A DNA stretch of 64,000 nt from Brevibacterium picturae (GTDB lineage: Bacteria; Actinomycetota; Actinomycetes; Actinomycetales; Brevibacteriaceae): positions 2,852,001-2,916,000 of the forward strand of contig NZ_LT629739.1 in NCBI RefSeq assembly GCF_900105045.1, given 5' to 3'. Made by a program: the position numbers and the translations under genes. Positions 8,643 through 17,611 of this stretch are shown here, in pieces (the first letter of the stretch is position 1; every line of letters begins with the position of its first letter). A model generated the notes under the pieces. That model had not been told where the DNA came from. It saw only the letters and a program-made list of their open reading frames with translations, and did no database searches.

Positions 8643-11600
8643 GTGCCAGATTCCGTTGTTGACGATCAGTTCCCGGAACTCGACGATGTCTACGCCGAGT
8701 GGAAACAGCAGGCTGCCCACCTGGGCGGTCGCGACACCATGCTTCATTTCCGGGACTCGCGTGATGGCAGCATCGATCTCTCCGGGGCGCACCCGTCTGG
8801 TTTAGCCCAGCTTCTGGCCGGTCGGGCCACCCGACTTTCCAGCCTGGTCCGTGATCATGAGGTCCTCGCTGACGCCCGCCGTCGAGCGAAGTCGATCCGG
8901 TCGAAGGCCGAACAGCTCGGCAACGAACGGGGAATCCAGACGGCGCACCTGGCGATCGGCTTCGCCTCGTGGACGGAGAAGGACTCCAAGTACAAGTTCA
9001 ACGCACCCGTCGTGATGCGCCACGTCACGCTCGTTCCCCGCGGCTCCCGCGTCGAGGACTTCGAGGTCGTGTTGGGCGACGGGATCATGATCAACCCGGC
9101 CTTGGTCCAGCACCTGGCTGAGGCCTACGACCTCGAGGTGCCTGTCGACGAATGGGTCGACGCCACGGGGGGACCGCACGGCTTCGACCCGGGGCCAGCA
9201 CTCGACCGCCTCCGCGACCTCGCGCAGTCGGTGCCCGGGCTGCGGATCAACCACCGTTTCGTGGTCTCGACGTTCGCGAACATCGCGAGCCCGTTCACCA
9301 CGGACTACCTGCCGACACAGCATCCGATTCTCCGTGCTCTCGCCGGGGACGAAGATGTGCGAGGTGCACTCGGCGGCCCGTCCTACGTTCCGACTCCGCG
9401 GCCGGCAGCGCCCGAGGCCCCCGCATCCGATGCCGATGACCAGAGCGCTCGGACTCAGGATACGACCGCTGACGACGATGACGGCTTCTCGCAGCCGACG
9501 GTGCCGATCACCGATGGCTCCCTGCCCGGAGGACCGACGCAGACTGCCGGAGACTCATCTGACTCCATCTCAGCCACCTCCGCATCAACTGACTCCACGA
9601 AGACCGACTCCACGACGACCACCTCCACAGCAGCCGATGACGCCGAGGCGACTCGTCACGATGCAGGCGCGGCACCTTCATCGGCCAGCAGCGGACGTGA
9701 GAGTACCGCAGCCAAGGGCGCTTCAGGCGGCAGTGCTGCAGCGGACAGCGCTGCGAGCGATCAGAGCGCACAGCCCGAGATCACGGAGCCAGAGACCACC
9801 GATTCCGATGCCGTGGATTCCGACGATGTGGAATCCGAAACCGCAGATTCCGACGACGATGTCGTTCCGGCAGCGCTCAAAGAACCCGTCACACCGCTTC
9901 CTGACCGCAAGCCTCAGGAAGAGTTCCTCGTCATCGATGTCGACGGCGACCAGCAGGCCGTCGTCGACGCCGCCGTCTCCGGGCAGTCCGTCGTCGTCGA
10001 CACCCCACCCGGGACCGGTGCCACCCAGGTCGCGGTCGCTGTCGCCACAACACTGGCTCACACAGGCAAGAGCGTTCTGTTCCTGGCCCAGACTGCCGAT
10101 GCACTCGATGATTTCTCATCCCGCCTCGGCGAGGTCGGGCTCTCAGAATTCGCAGTGGACACCCGCCAGGGCACCGGTGCGATCAGGAACCAGCTCGTGG
10201 GCCTCATCGGATCTGCTGAGAAGGCTGAACGTCCCGACCTGTCCGGCCTGCTCAGCGAACTTAACGAACAGCGCGCGACACTGAATGATCACGTCTCCTC
10301 GCTGCACCGTCGGCGTGAGCCCTGGGACGTATCCGTCTACGAGACGATGCAGCACCTGGCGGAACTGACCTCCGGTGACGATTCTCCTCAGACCCCGGTC
10401 CGATTCGGCGAAGATCTCCTGAGCGCCAGCGATGACCGCCGGAACGCTCTGCGCGGAAAGCTCAGTGAGCTGGCATCACTGGGTGCCTTCACTCTCGACG
10501 TCGAGGACACCGTCTGGTTCGGCGCGGATCTCAAATCAGTCGAAGAGGCCGAACAGGCACGAACCATCGCCGAGCGCCTCGGCCGGACTATCCCCGACTT
10601 CGTCAAGACCGTCGAGCCGGTCTTGTCCAAAGCGAAACTGAACCCACGCCGCAACCTCAAAGACTGGTCGCGCGCGATCAAGGTGCTGCTGCGGGTGCGC
10701 ACGACACTCGACAGCTTCGCCCCTGACATCTACGATCACCGACTCGACGATCTCATCGCTGCGACCGGAACCGCAGAGTACCGTTCCGACGTCGGCATCG
10801 AGATGGGCATGCTTCAGCGCAAGCGCCAGAAGAAGGCCGCGAATGAGTTCCTGCGCCCCGGTGCCAATGTCACGGACCTGCATTCGGCGCTTGTCGATGT
10901 CCGTTCCCAGCGTATTATTCTCCAGGACCTCGCCGGTCATGACGGTCGTCCGCAGATTCCTCGCGGCGTCCTCGACGCCGATGAGATCCTGCAGGACGTT
11001 GAGGCCGACGTTGCCAAGATCGCACCGATTCTCGAGACCACACCCGATGGCGGCGATCTCAGTTCAATGCTCATCGAAGAGCTGCAGGCACGAACCGAAG
11101 CCATGGGTCGGGACTCGGAGAACCTCGCCGAACTGCCGAAGCGCTCCAGAATACAGCGCGAACTGGCTGACGAGGGCCTGTCCGATCTGCTGACCGACCT
11201 GCGTCGCCGCAAAGTCGACACCACCCTCGTCGGGCCGGAGTTCGACCTGGCCTACTGGGCGTCAGTCCTGCAGAGGATGGCCAGTGAGGACCCCCAGGTG
11301 GGCCGCCACGACGGTGCCTCTTTGCACCAGGTGGCCGAAGGCTTCCGTGAGAACGACCGCGCTTTCGTCGCAGCAGGTGCAAGCCGACTGCGATACAACC
11401 ATGCTCAGGCGTGGAAACGGGGAATCGACAACGACCCGATCTCCGCCGGAGTCATCAAACAGGAGCTGCTCTCCCCACACACCTCGGTGCAGACCATGTC
11501 GACGCGGGCCCCCGAGCTGCTGACGACACTTGCTCCGGTCTGGATGGCCAGTCCGTACTCCGTGCCCGAGCTCTTCTCCGCACTGCCGCTCTTCGACGCC

Positions 11601-13469
11601 GTGGTCATCGCCGATGCCGGCCGACTGTCGGTCGCCGACGTCGTCCCCGGCATCACTCGGGCCCGGCAGGTCGTCTCCCTGGGCGATTCCAGACTGCTGG
11701 GGCCACGACCCTTCTCGATCGCAGTCGATCGCTGGGGCATGGACGATGGGAATCATCCGAGTTCAGTGCAGGAGAGCCTCGGCGAATTCCTGCCCAGAAT
11801 GGAGCTGTCGAACTCCTACCGTCAGTCGCCGGTCGGGCTCATCGACCTGGCGAACCGGCACTTCTACGATTCGACGATCACGACGATGCCGACCGCGCAC
11901 ACGGGCGAGGGCACCGGTCTCGAGTTCTCCTTCGTCGCAGATGGTCGGGGTCCGACGGACATCGGCACCGGACGTGTCGAAAGCCCCGACGCTGAGGTCA
12001 AACGTGTCGTCGAACTCGTCCTCAAACACGCACGGAACCGGTCGCGCGAGTCATTGGCGGTCGTCGCGCTCACCGCGCATCACGCTCAGCGCGTGGCCAC
12101 AGCGATATCGTGGGCAATGAAGGATCTGCCCTATGTTGCGGCATTCTTCAGCGATTCGAGCAAGGAACCTTTTGTGGTGACCGACGCCGAACGGGTCCAG
12201 GGAATGTCCCGCGACGCGGTGATCTTCACCTTGGGCTATGGGCGGACCGTCCATGGGCGAGTCATCCACGACTTCGGTGCGCTGTCGGGACCTGATGGGG
12301 AGCGGATCCTCGCGGCGACGATGACTCGGGCACGCAAGCGTCTGACCCTGGTCTCGAGCATCGAATCCGATGACTTCGATACGCATAGGCTTGCCGGGGG
12401 AGCGGCTCTGCTCCCACGGCTGCTCGACGAGGTCGCCGCCGGCGGTGTCAGGCAGCCGGGCCCCCACGGTGAGATCTACGATCCGCTCTTCAACGACATC
12501 GCCGATCGTCTGCTGCAATTGGGCGTGGTCGCTCACGAACATTACAACGGCATCGATCTGGCCGTGGCGAACTCGACCGAGGACGAACACGGAATGATCA
12601 TCGCTGTCGCCGGCGACGGACCCGAATACGCGTCGGTCCGTAGCCTGCGTCAGCGCGAGCGCGTCGTGCCTGAACAGTTGGCTCGTCGCGGGTGGAAATT
12701 CATGCGCGTGTGGTCCACCGACGCCTTCGTCGATCCGCAGACGGAGACCGAGAAGATCTTCGATGCGTGGAAGTCCACAGTCGAGAAGATGAGCCCGCAG
12801 GCCGTCCTCAATGCCGCCCGAGCCGCCTCGGTCGTCGTCGGCCGCACCGGCAGCAGGCCGAAGCTGGTGCCCGGTCTGCCTATGCACAAGTACTCGGACT
12901 CAGGGCTTGACGCAATGATCGACTGGGTCCAGTCCGATGCCGTCGTCCGCGGCGATGGCGAGATCAAGGATCTGCTCCGCACTGCGCTGGCGCAGAAGGG
13001 CAACTCCGGTCGCGGAGATTCTCAGCTGCAGGCGGCAGTTGACCGTTACCGTCAACGGCATGCACGGGCCAAGCGAGTCACCGGCGCCGAGGTGGTGGTT
13101 CCCGAATCCGATCAGCACAGTCCCATGGAGGACGAGGTTGTTCCCACGTTCGACACTGGAAAGATCCGGGCCGACGAGCTTCGTCAGGCAGGTCTGATCG
13201 AGACCGCGAGCACCGAGCAGGTGACCAGCCCGGATGAGCAGGTGATGATCCCGGACGGGGAAGCGACGAGCTCGGACGGGGAAGCGACGAACCCGGACGA
13301 GCACGGTGCGCCCGGTGGTACGGAGGAGGAAACCTTTGATTCCTCCAACCCCACAGCTGGAGTGCAGGAGACGGCGGGCGATGCAGCCGAGTCATCTGCC
13401 GGCCGGCGCGGTGGTGAGAAGGATCGCCCGAGTGCCGCTGATATCGAGCCGCGCACGGATGACTCCTGA
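8643..13469 (+). CDS. Large DUF4011-type SF1 helicase/nuclease-like protein with apparently dead active sites
   Basis: A 1608-residue protein built like the DUF4011 / DNA2-NAM7 helicases with a C-terminal Vsr-like (MTES_1575/RES-type) nuclease domain. Parts: N-terminal conserved region (about 10-235); Ser/Thr/Asp-rich disordered linker (about 240-420); helicase core (about 430-1240); nuclease-like domain (about 1290-1380); acidic tail with 21-bp DNA repeats near 13250. The core keeps ERVQGMSRDAVIF (motif V) and MTRARKRL (motif VI). The Walker A site reads PPGTGATQ with Ala460 where Lys is expected, motif II reads ADAG (Ala992 for Glu), and the nuclease strand reads AVAGDG (Ala1323 for Glu of the usual AIECDG). 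ATPase and nuclease activity are therefore doubtful. The start is GTG with -10 TAGGGT 6 nt upstream (leaderless). The next gene overlaps or nearly abuts. Confidence 0.8.
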   Translation: MPDSVVDDQFPELDDVYAEWKQQAAHLGGRDTMLHFRDSRDGSIDLSGAHPSGLAQLLAGRATRLSSLVRDHEVLADARRRAKSIRSKAEQLGNERGIQTAHLAIGFASWTEKDSKYKFNAPVVMRHVTLVPRGSRVEDFEVVLGDGIMINPALVQHLAEAYDLEVPVDEWVDATGGPHGFDPGPALDRLRDLAQSVPGLRINHRFVVSTFANIASPFTTDYLPTQHPILRALAGDEDVRGALGGPSYVPTPRPAAPEAPASDADDQSARTQDTTADDDDGFSQPTVPITDGSLPGGPTQTAGDSSDSISATSASTDSTKTDSTTTTSTAADDAEATRHDAGAAPSSASSGRESTAAKGASGGSAAADSAASDQSAQPEITEPETTDSDAVDSDDVESETADSDDDVVPAALKEPVTPLPDRKPQEEFLVIDVDGDQQAVVDAAVSGQSVVVDTPPGTGATQVAVAVATTLAHTGKSVLFLAQTADALDDFSSRLGEVGLSEFAVDTRQGTGAIRNQLVGLIGSAEKAERPDLSGLLSELNEQRATLNDHVSSLHRRREPWDVSVYETMQHLAELTSGDDSPQTPVRFGEDLLSASDDRRNALRGKLSELASLGAFTLDVEDTVWFGADLKSVEEAEQARTIAERLGRTIPDFVKTVEPVLSKAKLNPRRNLKDWSRAIKVLLRVRTTLDSFAPDIYDHRLDDLIAATGTAEYRSDVGIEMGMLQRKRQKKAANEFLRPGANVTDLHSALVDVRSQRIILQDLAGHDGRPQIPRGVLDADEILQDVEADVAKIAPILETTPDGGDLSSMLIEELQARTEAMGRDSENLAELPKRSRIQRELADEGLSDLLTDLRRRKVDTTLVGPEFDLAYWASVLQRMASEDPQVGRHDGASLHQVAEGFRENDRAFVAAGASRLRYNHAQAWKRGIDNDPISAGVIKQELLSPHTSVQTMSTRAPELLTTLAPVWMASPYSVPELFSALPLFDAVVIADAGRLSVADVVPGITRARQVVSLGDSRLLGPRPFSIAVDRWGMDDGNHPSSVQESLGEFLPRMELSNSYRQSPVGLIDLANRHFYDSTITTMPTAHTGEGTGLEFSFVADGRGPTDIGTGRVESPDAEVKRVVELVLKHARNRSRESLAVVALTAHHAQRVATAISWAMKDLPYVAAFFSDSSKEPFVVTDAERVQGMSRDAVIFTLGYGRTVHGRVIHDFGALSGPDGERILAATMTRARKRLTLVSSIESDDFDTHRLAGGAALLPRLLDEVAAGGVRQPGPHGEIYDPLFNDIADRLLQLGVVAHEHYNGIDLAVANSTEDEHGMIIAVAGDGPEYASVRSLRQRERVVPEQLARRGWKFMRVWSTDAFVDPQTETEKIFDAWKSTVEKMSPQAVLNAARAASVVVGRTGSRPKLVPGLPMHKYSDSGLDAMIDWVQSDAVVRGDGEIKDLLRTALAQKGNSGRGDSQLQAAVDRYRQRHARAKRVTGAEVVVPESDQHSPMEDEVVPTFDTGKIRADELRQAGLIETASTEQVTSPDEQVMIPDGEATSSDGEATNPDEHGAPGGTEEETFDSSNPTAGVQETAGDAAESSAGRRGGEKDRPSAADIEPRTDDS

Positions 13470-13473
13470 CGAG

Positions 13474-13713
13474 ATGAGTGACGAGAACCCCGAGTCACAT
13501 TCTCCTGAGGACGAGGGCGCACAGAACGCGGAGCCTGCCGATCACCCCGCTGAACATGCAGCTGATGACGAGCAGGAGACTGTACAGCAGAAGAAGGAGC
13601 GCCTGGAGGCGGCCCTACGCAGATACCGGGCCACACTGCGCAATGAGGCTGAGACCGGCAACGACGGTTTCAGCGCCGACTATTACAGATCGCAGAAGCC
13701 TCCGCATTGGTGA
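13474..13713 (+). CDS. Small acidic protein, unknown function, coupled to the helicase-like gene
   Basis: A 79-residue soluble protein with no membrane segment or signal peptide. The first half is acidic and disordered (Glu, Asp, Pro, Ala); the second half has a basic helix KKERLEAALRRYRATLRNEAE, shortened here, followed by FSADYYRSQKPPHW at the C-terminus, a sharply defined motif that looks conserved. ATG at 13474 lies 4 nt after the helicase-like stop; an in-frame ATG at 13459 would overlap that gene by 11 nt. Either way translation is likely coupled, suggesting that the two proteins work together. I do not recognise a function. Confidence 0.7.
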   Translation: MSDENPESHSPEDEGAQNAEPADHPAEHAADDEQETVQQKKERLEAALRRYRATLRNEAETGNDGFSADYYRSQKPPHW

Positions 13714-13789
13714 CGGGAGGTCACCAGTGACCGTCGAACACGGCTGGCCAGAAGCCAGAAACCAGCGACCGGATACCAGAGCATGACAA

Positions 13790-13832
13790 TGGCGAAGGCC
13801 CGATTCCCCATCAGGGAACCGGGCCTTCGCCA
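13790..13832. terminator. Bidirectional terminator hairpin between convergent genes
   Basis: TGGCGAAGGCCCGATTCCC pairs with GGGAACCGGGCCTTCGCCA: a stem of about 18 bp with one bulge and a short loop, sitting between the small acidic protein gene (+) and mscL (-). Confidence 0.75.
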
Positions 13833-13844
13833 TGGTCGCCTCAA

Positions 13845-14321
13845 TCAGTGGCGCGGAGGATCGGTCGATTCGGTGTCGTCGAAGGGGCCAGCCGTGCTGG
13901 CTGGGCCCTCGGCGGGACCGCCGACGGTGGTCGCTGCCTGAGTCCGGAGGATTTCGCGGATATCGCCGAGTAGGTCTTCGGTGGTCGGAGGAACTTCTTC
14001 CTCGGGAGCGCCGCGCTTGCGCAGTTCATTGAGCTTGTTCATCGGGACGATGATGATGAAGTAGACGATGGCGGCGACGATCAGGAAGTTGATCGCTGCG
14101 GTGATCACGGCGCCCAGATCAATGGTCGTCTCCGGGACGCCTTCCTTGATGGTGAAGGACAGAGCAGGGCCCTCCCCACCACCGACGGCAGCGATCAGAG
14201 GGTTGATGATCTTGTCGGAGAACGCCGTCACGATCGCAGTGAAGGCCCCGCCGATGATCACTGCTGTTGCGAGTTCGACGACATTCCCTTGGAGAATGAA
14301 GTCTCTGAAACCTTTAAGCAT
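13845..14321 (-). CDS. mscL: Large-conductance mechanosensitive channel MscL
   Basis: A 158-residue inner membrane channel, the pressure-release valve opened by hypo-osmotic shock; it works as a pentamer. The start at 14321 gives the canonical MLKGFRDFILQGNVVELATAV with GGGTG upstream; a longer frame (to 14414) adds 31 residues unlike the family. Two membrane helices are visible: VVELATAVIIGGAFTAIV (about 14-31, with the constriction AVIIGGAF) and FLIVAAIVYFIIIVPMNKL (about 78-96). The C-terminal cytoplasmic part (about 97-158) has the ERK-like cluster LRKRGAPEEEVP and a Thr/Pro-rich tail. The adjacent AT-rich 14322-14420 region probably holds its promoter (TTGAAC, 17 bp, ATATAC on the minus strand, weak). 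Confidence 0.95.
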   Translation of the reverse strand: MLKGFRDFILQGNVVELATAVIIGGAFTAIVTAFSDKIINPLIAAVGGGEGPALSFTIKEGVPETTIDLGAVITAAINFLIVAAIVYFIIIVPMNKLNELRKRGAPEEEVPPTTEDLLGDIREILRTQAATTVGGPAEGPASTAGPFDDTESTDPPRH

Positions 14322-14513
14322 TAGAGACACCCTTTCGGCGTATATGTAAACAATAATGCGATGTTCAACGTTTCTATGACGATTACATGATACACACTGG
14401 TAACTCGCCCGCACGGTGAAGACATGCGATTCATATCACTGGAAAGATTTGTTAGCTAATCGCACGAAGGCGCGGTGAGGTCGGCCTGTTGTCATTTCTG
14501 AGTCAGCGGCGAC

Positions 14514-15143
14514 TCACTGCGGGAGGATCGCGAAGCTGATCGGCATCCCCGCGAATTCTGCGATCCGCTCAGCATCATCCGAGGACAGAATCACTGAAAC
14601 AAGCTGCCCTGATTGTGATGTAATGCCGTCGGGCTTGTCGACCAGTCGGGCTATTATGACTTCCTTGACGACGACTTCAGAGCCCCCATCGGGCAGCGAG
14701 CTGAATAGTCGAATTCGCTGTCCCGGCTGCAGCAGTGCCGCAGAAGCGTTATCGGCCAAACGCACGGGCATAAGGAGATCCGTGCTGCCCTCCGGCAGCG
14801 CCTGCTGGTCGAGGACGGCCGACTGAGTCAATGGCGAACCCTTGGACAGTCCGGCCGAAGTGCGCTTGTGTTCGGCATCCGATACCGCGGTGAAGACCTT
14901 GTCAGGGACGAGCTGTGTCGGGAATTCGACGACTGTCAGATCCTGAGTTCGGAGCTCAGAGCCCGGGGGCAGATTCCTGTTGGCGACGACGACGGACGTT
15001 CCGCCCTGATCGGGGGTGAGGATCCAGACCACGAGCGCGCATGCGCAGGCGAAGCAGACTGCTGCGGCGATTCTCTGCGGTTTGATCCGTGAAGACTTCG
15101 ACCACGTCGACATTCTGGTTCTGAAGCGGCGCATGATTCCCAT
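14514..15143 (-). CDS. SAF-domain membrane-anchored protein (CpaB/RcpC-like)
   Basis: A 209-residue protein with a basic N-terminus, one membrane segment (about 25-42, IAAAVCFACACALVVWIL) and an extracytoplasmic SAF domain (about 48-115: VVVANRNLPPGSELRTQDL and the following SDAEHKRTSAGLSKG). The middle part, LLQPGQRIRLFSS, is typical of RcpC/CpaB proteins of Flp-type pilus systems. No other pilus gene lies in the window, so it may act alone; in actinobacteria such orphan SAF proteins are common and their job is unclear. It is followed downstream by mscL. Confidence 0.75.
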   Translation of the reverse strand: MGIMRRFRTRMSTWSKSSRIKPQRIAAAVCFACACALVVWILTPDQGGTSVVVANRNLPPGSELRTQDLTVVEFPTQLVPDKVFTAVSDAEHKRTSAGLSKGSPLTQSAVLDQQALPEGSTDLLMPVRLADNASAALLQPGQRIRLFSSLPDGGSEVVVKEVIIARLVDKPDGITSQSGQLVSVILSSDDAERIAEFAGMPISFAILPQ

Positions 15144-15297
15144 GCCCTGAGCCTGATTGTGCTCAGAGTTTCAGATCAAGGGAGCAGAAAGCGCCTGTGG
15201 GCAACGGTCGTGTGTGCACAGGCGAATCGCACATGAGTGGTCGGCCGATCCACAGTGAATGTACGCGCGAGTCGATGATCTGGACAGCGCTCGCGAG

Positions 15298-15636
15298 TCA
15301 GTTGGCGGAAGTGCTGCTGGCTGCGGGGGTGCTGGCAGCCGGTGAGTTGGACGTCGACGAGGACGAATCCGATGAGCTCGACGATTCCTTCGGCGCGCCG
15401 GACGCGTTCGACGAATCGGGTGAAGAGTTCGAGGAAGAGGAGACTGTGCTCGAATTGCTCGCGCGAGAGTCAGTGGCGTAGAAACCGGAACCTTTGAAGC
15501 TGATCCCCACGGTGCCGAAGACCTTCTTCAAGCGTCCCTGGCACTCTGGGCAGATCGTGAGCGAATCATCGCTGAAGTCCTGGTGGATATCAAAAGCGTG
15601 GCCACAGCTCTTGCAGGCGTAGGAGTAAACGGGCAT
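15298..15636 (-). CDS. FmdB-family zinc ribbon protein
   Basis: A 112-residue protein. I placed the start at 15636 (MPVYSYACKSCGH) with GAAAGG upstream; the longer frame adds 12 atypical residues. The N-terminal zinc ribbon has CKSCGHAFD (about 8-16) and CPECQGRLKK (about 32-41): four cysteines for one zinc. GSGFYATDS follows, and the remaining half is a Ser/Ala/Thr-rich disordered tail. FmdB proteins are named as putative regulators of formamidase genes, but their true role is unsettled. A weak hairpin (15193-15223, 7 bp arms) lies downstream. Confidence 0.85.
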   Translation of the reverse strand: MPVYSYACKSCGHAFDIHQDFSDDSLTICPECQGRLKKVFGTVGISFKGSGFYATDSRASNSSTVSSSSNSSPDSSNASGAPKESSSSSDSSSSTSNSPAASTPAASSTSAN

Positions 15637-15853
15637 TCGAGACCTTTCTTCGACGAGAAGATTATAGTCCACTGCGCACCGCGCGAATAACGCACGGGGT
15701 GAGGGGCTCGCACAAGCGTGGTCCTGTCCACAGACCTGGACGCATGAGTGGGTTTCTACGGCACGCCATCGAAGGTAAGCACCAGCGCATTAAAGGGTGA
15801 ATACCAATCGCAGTCGACCGTGCAGTCGGCCCCTCGTTCGTTGCCGTCTCTGG

Positions 15854-16579
15854 TCAAACGAAGGTGTGAACACCCCGGTCGGTCACGGCCCGGCTGATCT
15901 GCAGGTCCCAGGGGTCAACGGTGAGCCCGGGGAGGTCGAGCTCCGTCGCGAAGCAGACACCGTAGACCTGGCTGCTGACACCGCTAGGTGAAACATCAAC
16001 GTGGTGGTCACCGTCATCACCGTCCACGTGTTCACGCGCTGCCAAGGGCACCTCGCCCTGCGGGCCGAACGTGCGGTCGTAGAAACCGCCGCCGTTGCCC
16101 AAGCGAGCACCACCGGACCCGAAACCAAGGGCAGGTACGAACACAAGGTCAGGGGCCACCTCGGCGGATAGGAGATCGGACGCGGTCAGCGACGGCGACG
16201 GCTCGCGGATTCCCCACTTCCCGCGAGGTTCGAGGGTGGATATGGACTCGGCGACGGCACCGAACATGAGGGCGTGTCCGACCGCAGTGACCACGGGAAG
16301 GTAGACGATTCCGCCGTGGGCGAGGAACCGGTCGATGACCGGGTCCAGGGAGGGTTCGCCGGCCAAGGCGGCGTAGGCCAGCATCGAGCAGCCGGTCAGA
16401 TCCGTGTCCGGCGATACCCTCTCGACCACGTGCCAGGCAGCCTCGGCAAGCGACGACTCGGCCTTGGCAATCGTGGTTTCGGACTTCGCAGACACCGAAT
16501 CTGCGACCGCTGCAGCCCGAGCCGCGCGGTCGGTACGTATGAGTGCACGCAATTGCGCCTTCGAAGTTTCTGTATCCAC
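15854..16579 (-). CDS. 5-formyltetrahydrofolate cyclo-ligase
   Basis: A 241-residue cytosolic enzyme that converts 5-formyl-THF to 5,10-methenyl-THF with ATP. The N-terminus DTETSKAQLRALIR matches the family's KxxLRxxIR start; PRGKWGIREP near residue 118 is the substrate loop, and FGSGGARLGNGGGFYDRTF near 155 is the diagnostic nucleotide-binding motif. An inserted acidic/His segment (VDGDDGDHHVDV, about 185) is unusual but in frame. I took the GTG at 16577-16579; a TTG at 16606 would run into the galU promoter. It is divergent from galU with a 47 bp gap, an arrangement I recall from other actinobacteria. Confidence 0.9.
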   Translation of the reverse strand: MDTETSKAQLRALIRTDRAARAAAVADSVSAKSETTIAKAESSLAEAAWHVVERVSPDTDLTGCSMLAYAALAGEPSLDPVIDRFLAHGGIVYLPVVTAVGHALMFGAVAESISTLEPRGKWGIREPSPSLTASDLLSAEVAPDLVFVPALGFGSGGARLGNGGGFYDRTFGPQGEVPLAAREHVDGDDGDHHVDVSPSGVSSQVYGVCFATELDLPGLTVDPWDLQISRAVTDRGVHTFV

Positions 16580-16626
16580 GCTCTTCAGCCTAATCCGGGA
16601 CACCACAATTGGTTAAGATGAGCGGC

Positions 16627-17529
16627 ATGAGTGATGAATCGCAGCGCACTGTGCGCAAGGCCGTGATCCCCGTGGCCGGGCTGGGTACCCGCTTTCTCCC
16701 CGCGACCAAGGCGACCCCCAAGGAGATGCTGCCCGTCGTCGACAAACCAGCCATCCAATACGTCGTCGAAGAGGCAGCCGATGCAGGGCTGCAGGATCTC
16801 CTTATGATCACGGGTCGCAACAAGCGCCCCCTGGAGGACCACTTCGACCGCGTCGACGGTCTCGAGGCCGCGTTGGCCAAGAAGGGCGATGACAAGAAAC
16901 TCGCCGCCGTTCGTCACGCATCCGAACTCGCTGACATCCACTACGTCCGCCAGGGCGACCCGAAGGGCCTGGGCCATGCCGTGCTCAAGGGCCGCCAACA
17001 TGTGGGCGAAGAACCCTTCGCAGTCCTGCTCGGTGACGACCTCATCGACGAACGCAGCCCGATCCTGCCGAAGATGATCGAAGTCGCTGAGCAGACCGGC
17101 GGCAGCGTCGTCGCGCTGATGGAAGTTCCTCCCGAAGCGATCCACCTCTACGGCTGCGCCGCCGTCGAAGCCACGTCCGATGATGAGGTCGTCAAGGTCA
17201 CCGGCCTGGTCGAGAAGCCGGAACAGGGTGAGGCCCCGTCGAACTTCGCGATCATCGGTCGCTACGTTCTCGCGCCGGAAATCTTCGACGTCCTCGAGAC
17301 CACCGAACCGGGTCGCGGCAACGAAATTCAGCTCACCGACGCCCTCCAAACACTCACCGACGAGGACGGTGGCAACGGGGTCTACGGGGTCGTCTTCAAG
17401 GGCGCCCGCTACGATACGGGCGACAAGCTCGACTACCTCAAGGCCGTCGTGCAGATCGCCAGTTCTCGAGAAGACCTGGGAGCTGACCTCAACAGCTGGC
17501 TCAAGGAATACGTCGCAACGCTTCCCTGA
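16627..17529 (+). CDS. galU: UTP-glucose-1-phosphate uridylyltransferase
   Basis: A 300-residue cytosolic nucleotidyltransferase that makes UDP-glucose from UTP and glucose-1-phosphate for wall and exopolysaccharide synthesis. The N-terminus KAVIPVAGLGTRFLPATK with KEMLP just after is the GalU signature; LGDDLIDE (about 138) holds the metal-binding Asp; VEKPEQGEAPSNFAIIGRY follows near 200 and FKGARYDTGDK near 257. ATG at 16627 is preceded at 7 nt by -10 TAAGAT (16614-16619, with TG upstream), so the mRNA is probably leaderless; an in-frame ATG at 16618 is less likely. The GNAT gene follows at 82 nt. Confidence 0.95.
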   Translation: MSDESQRTVRKAVIPVAGLGTRFLPATKATPKEMLPVVDKPAIQYVVEEAADAGLQDLLMITGRNKRPLEDHFDRVDGLEAALAKKGDDKKLAAVRHASELADIHYVRQGDPKGLGHAVLKGRQHVGEEPFAVLLGDDLIDERSPILPKMIEVAEQTGGSVVALMEVPPEAIHLYGCAAVEATSDDEVVKVTGLVEKPEQGEAPSNFAIIGRYVLAPEIFDVLETTEPGRGNEIQLTDALQTLTDEDGGNGVYGVVFKGARYDTGDKLDYLKAVVQIASSREDLGADLNSWLKEYVATLP

Positions 17530-17611
17530 TATGCGTTCGCATCACCCCAACAGTGGACAGTCCCGCACCAGTGGGCATCACCGATGAGCATCCGAGAGCG
17601 GAGGCAGCCGT

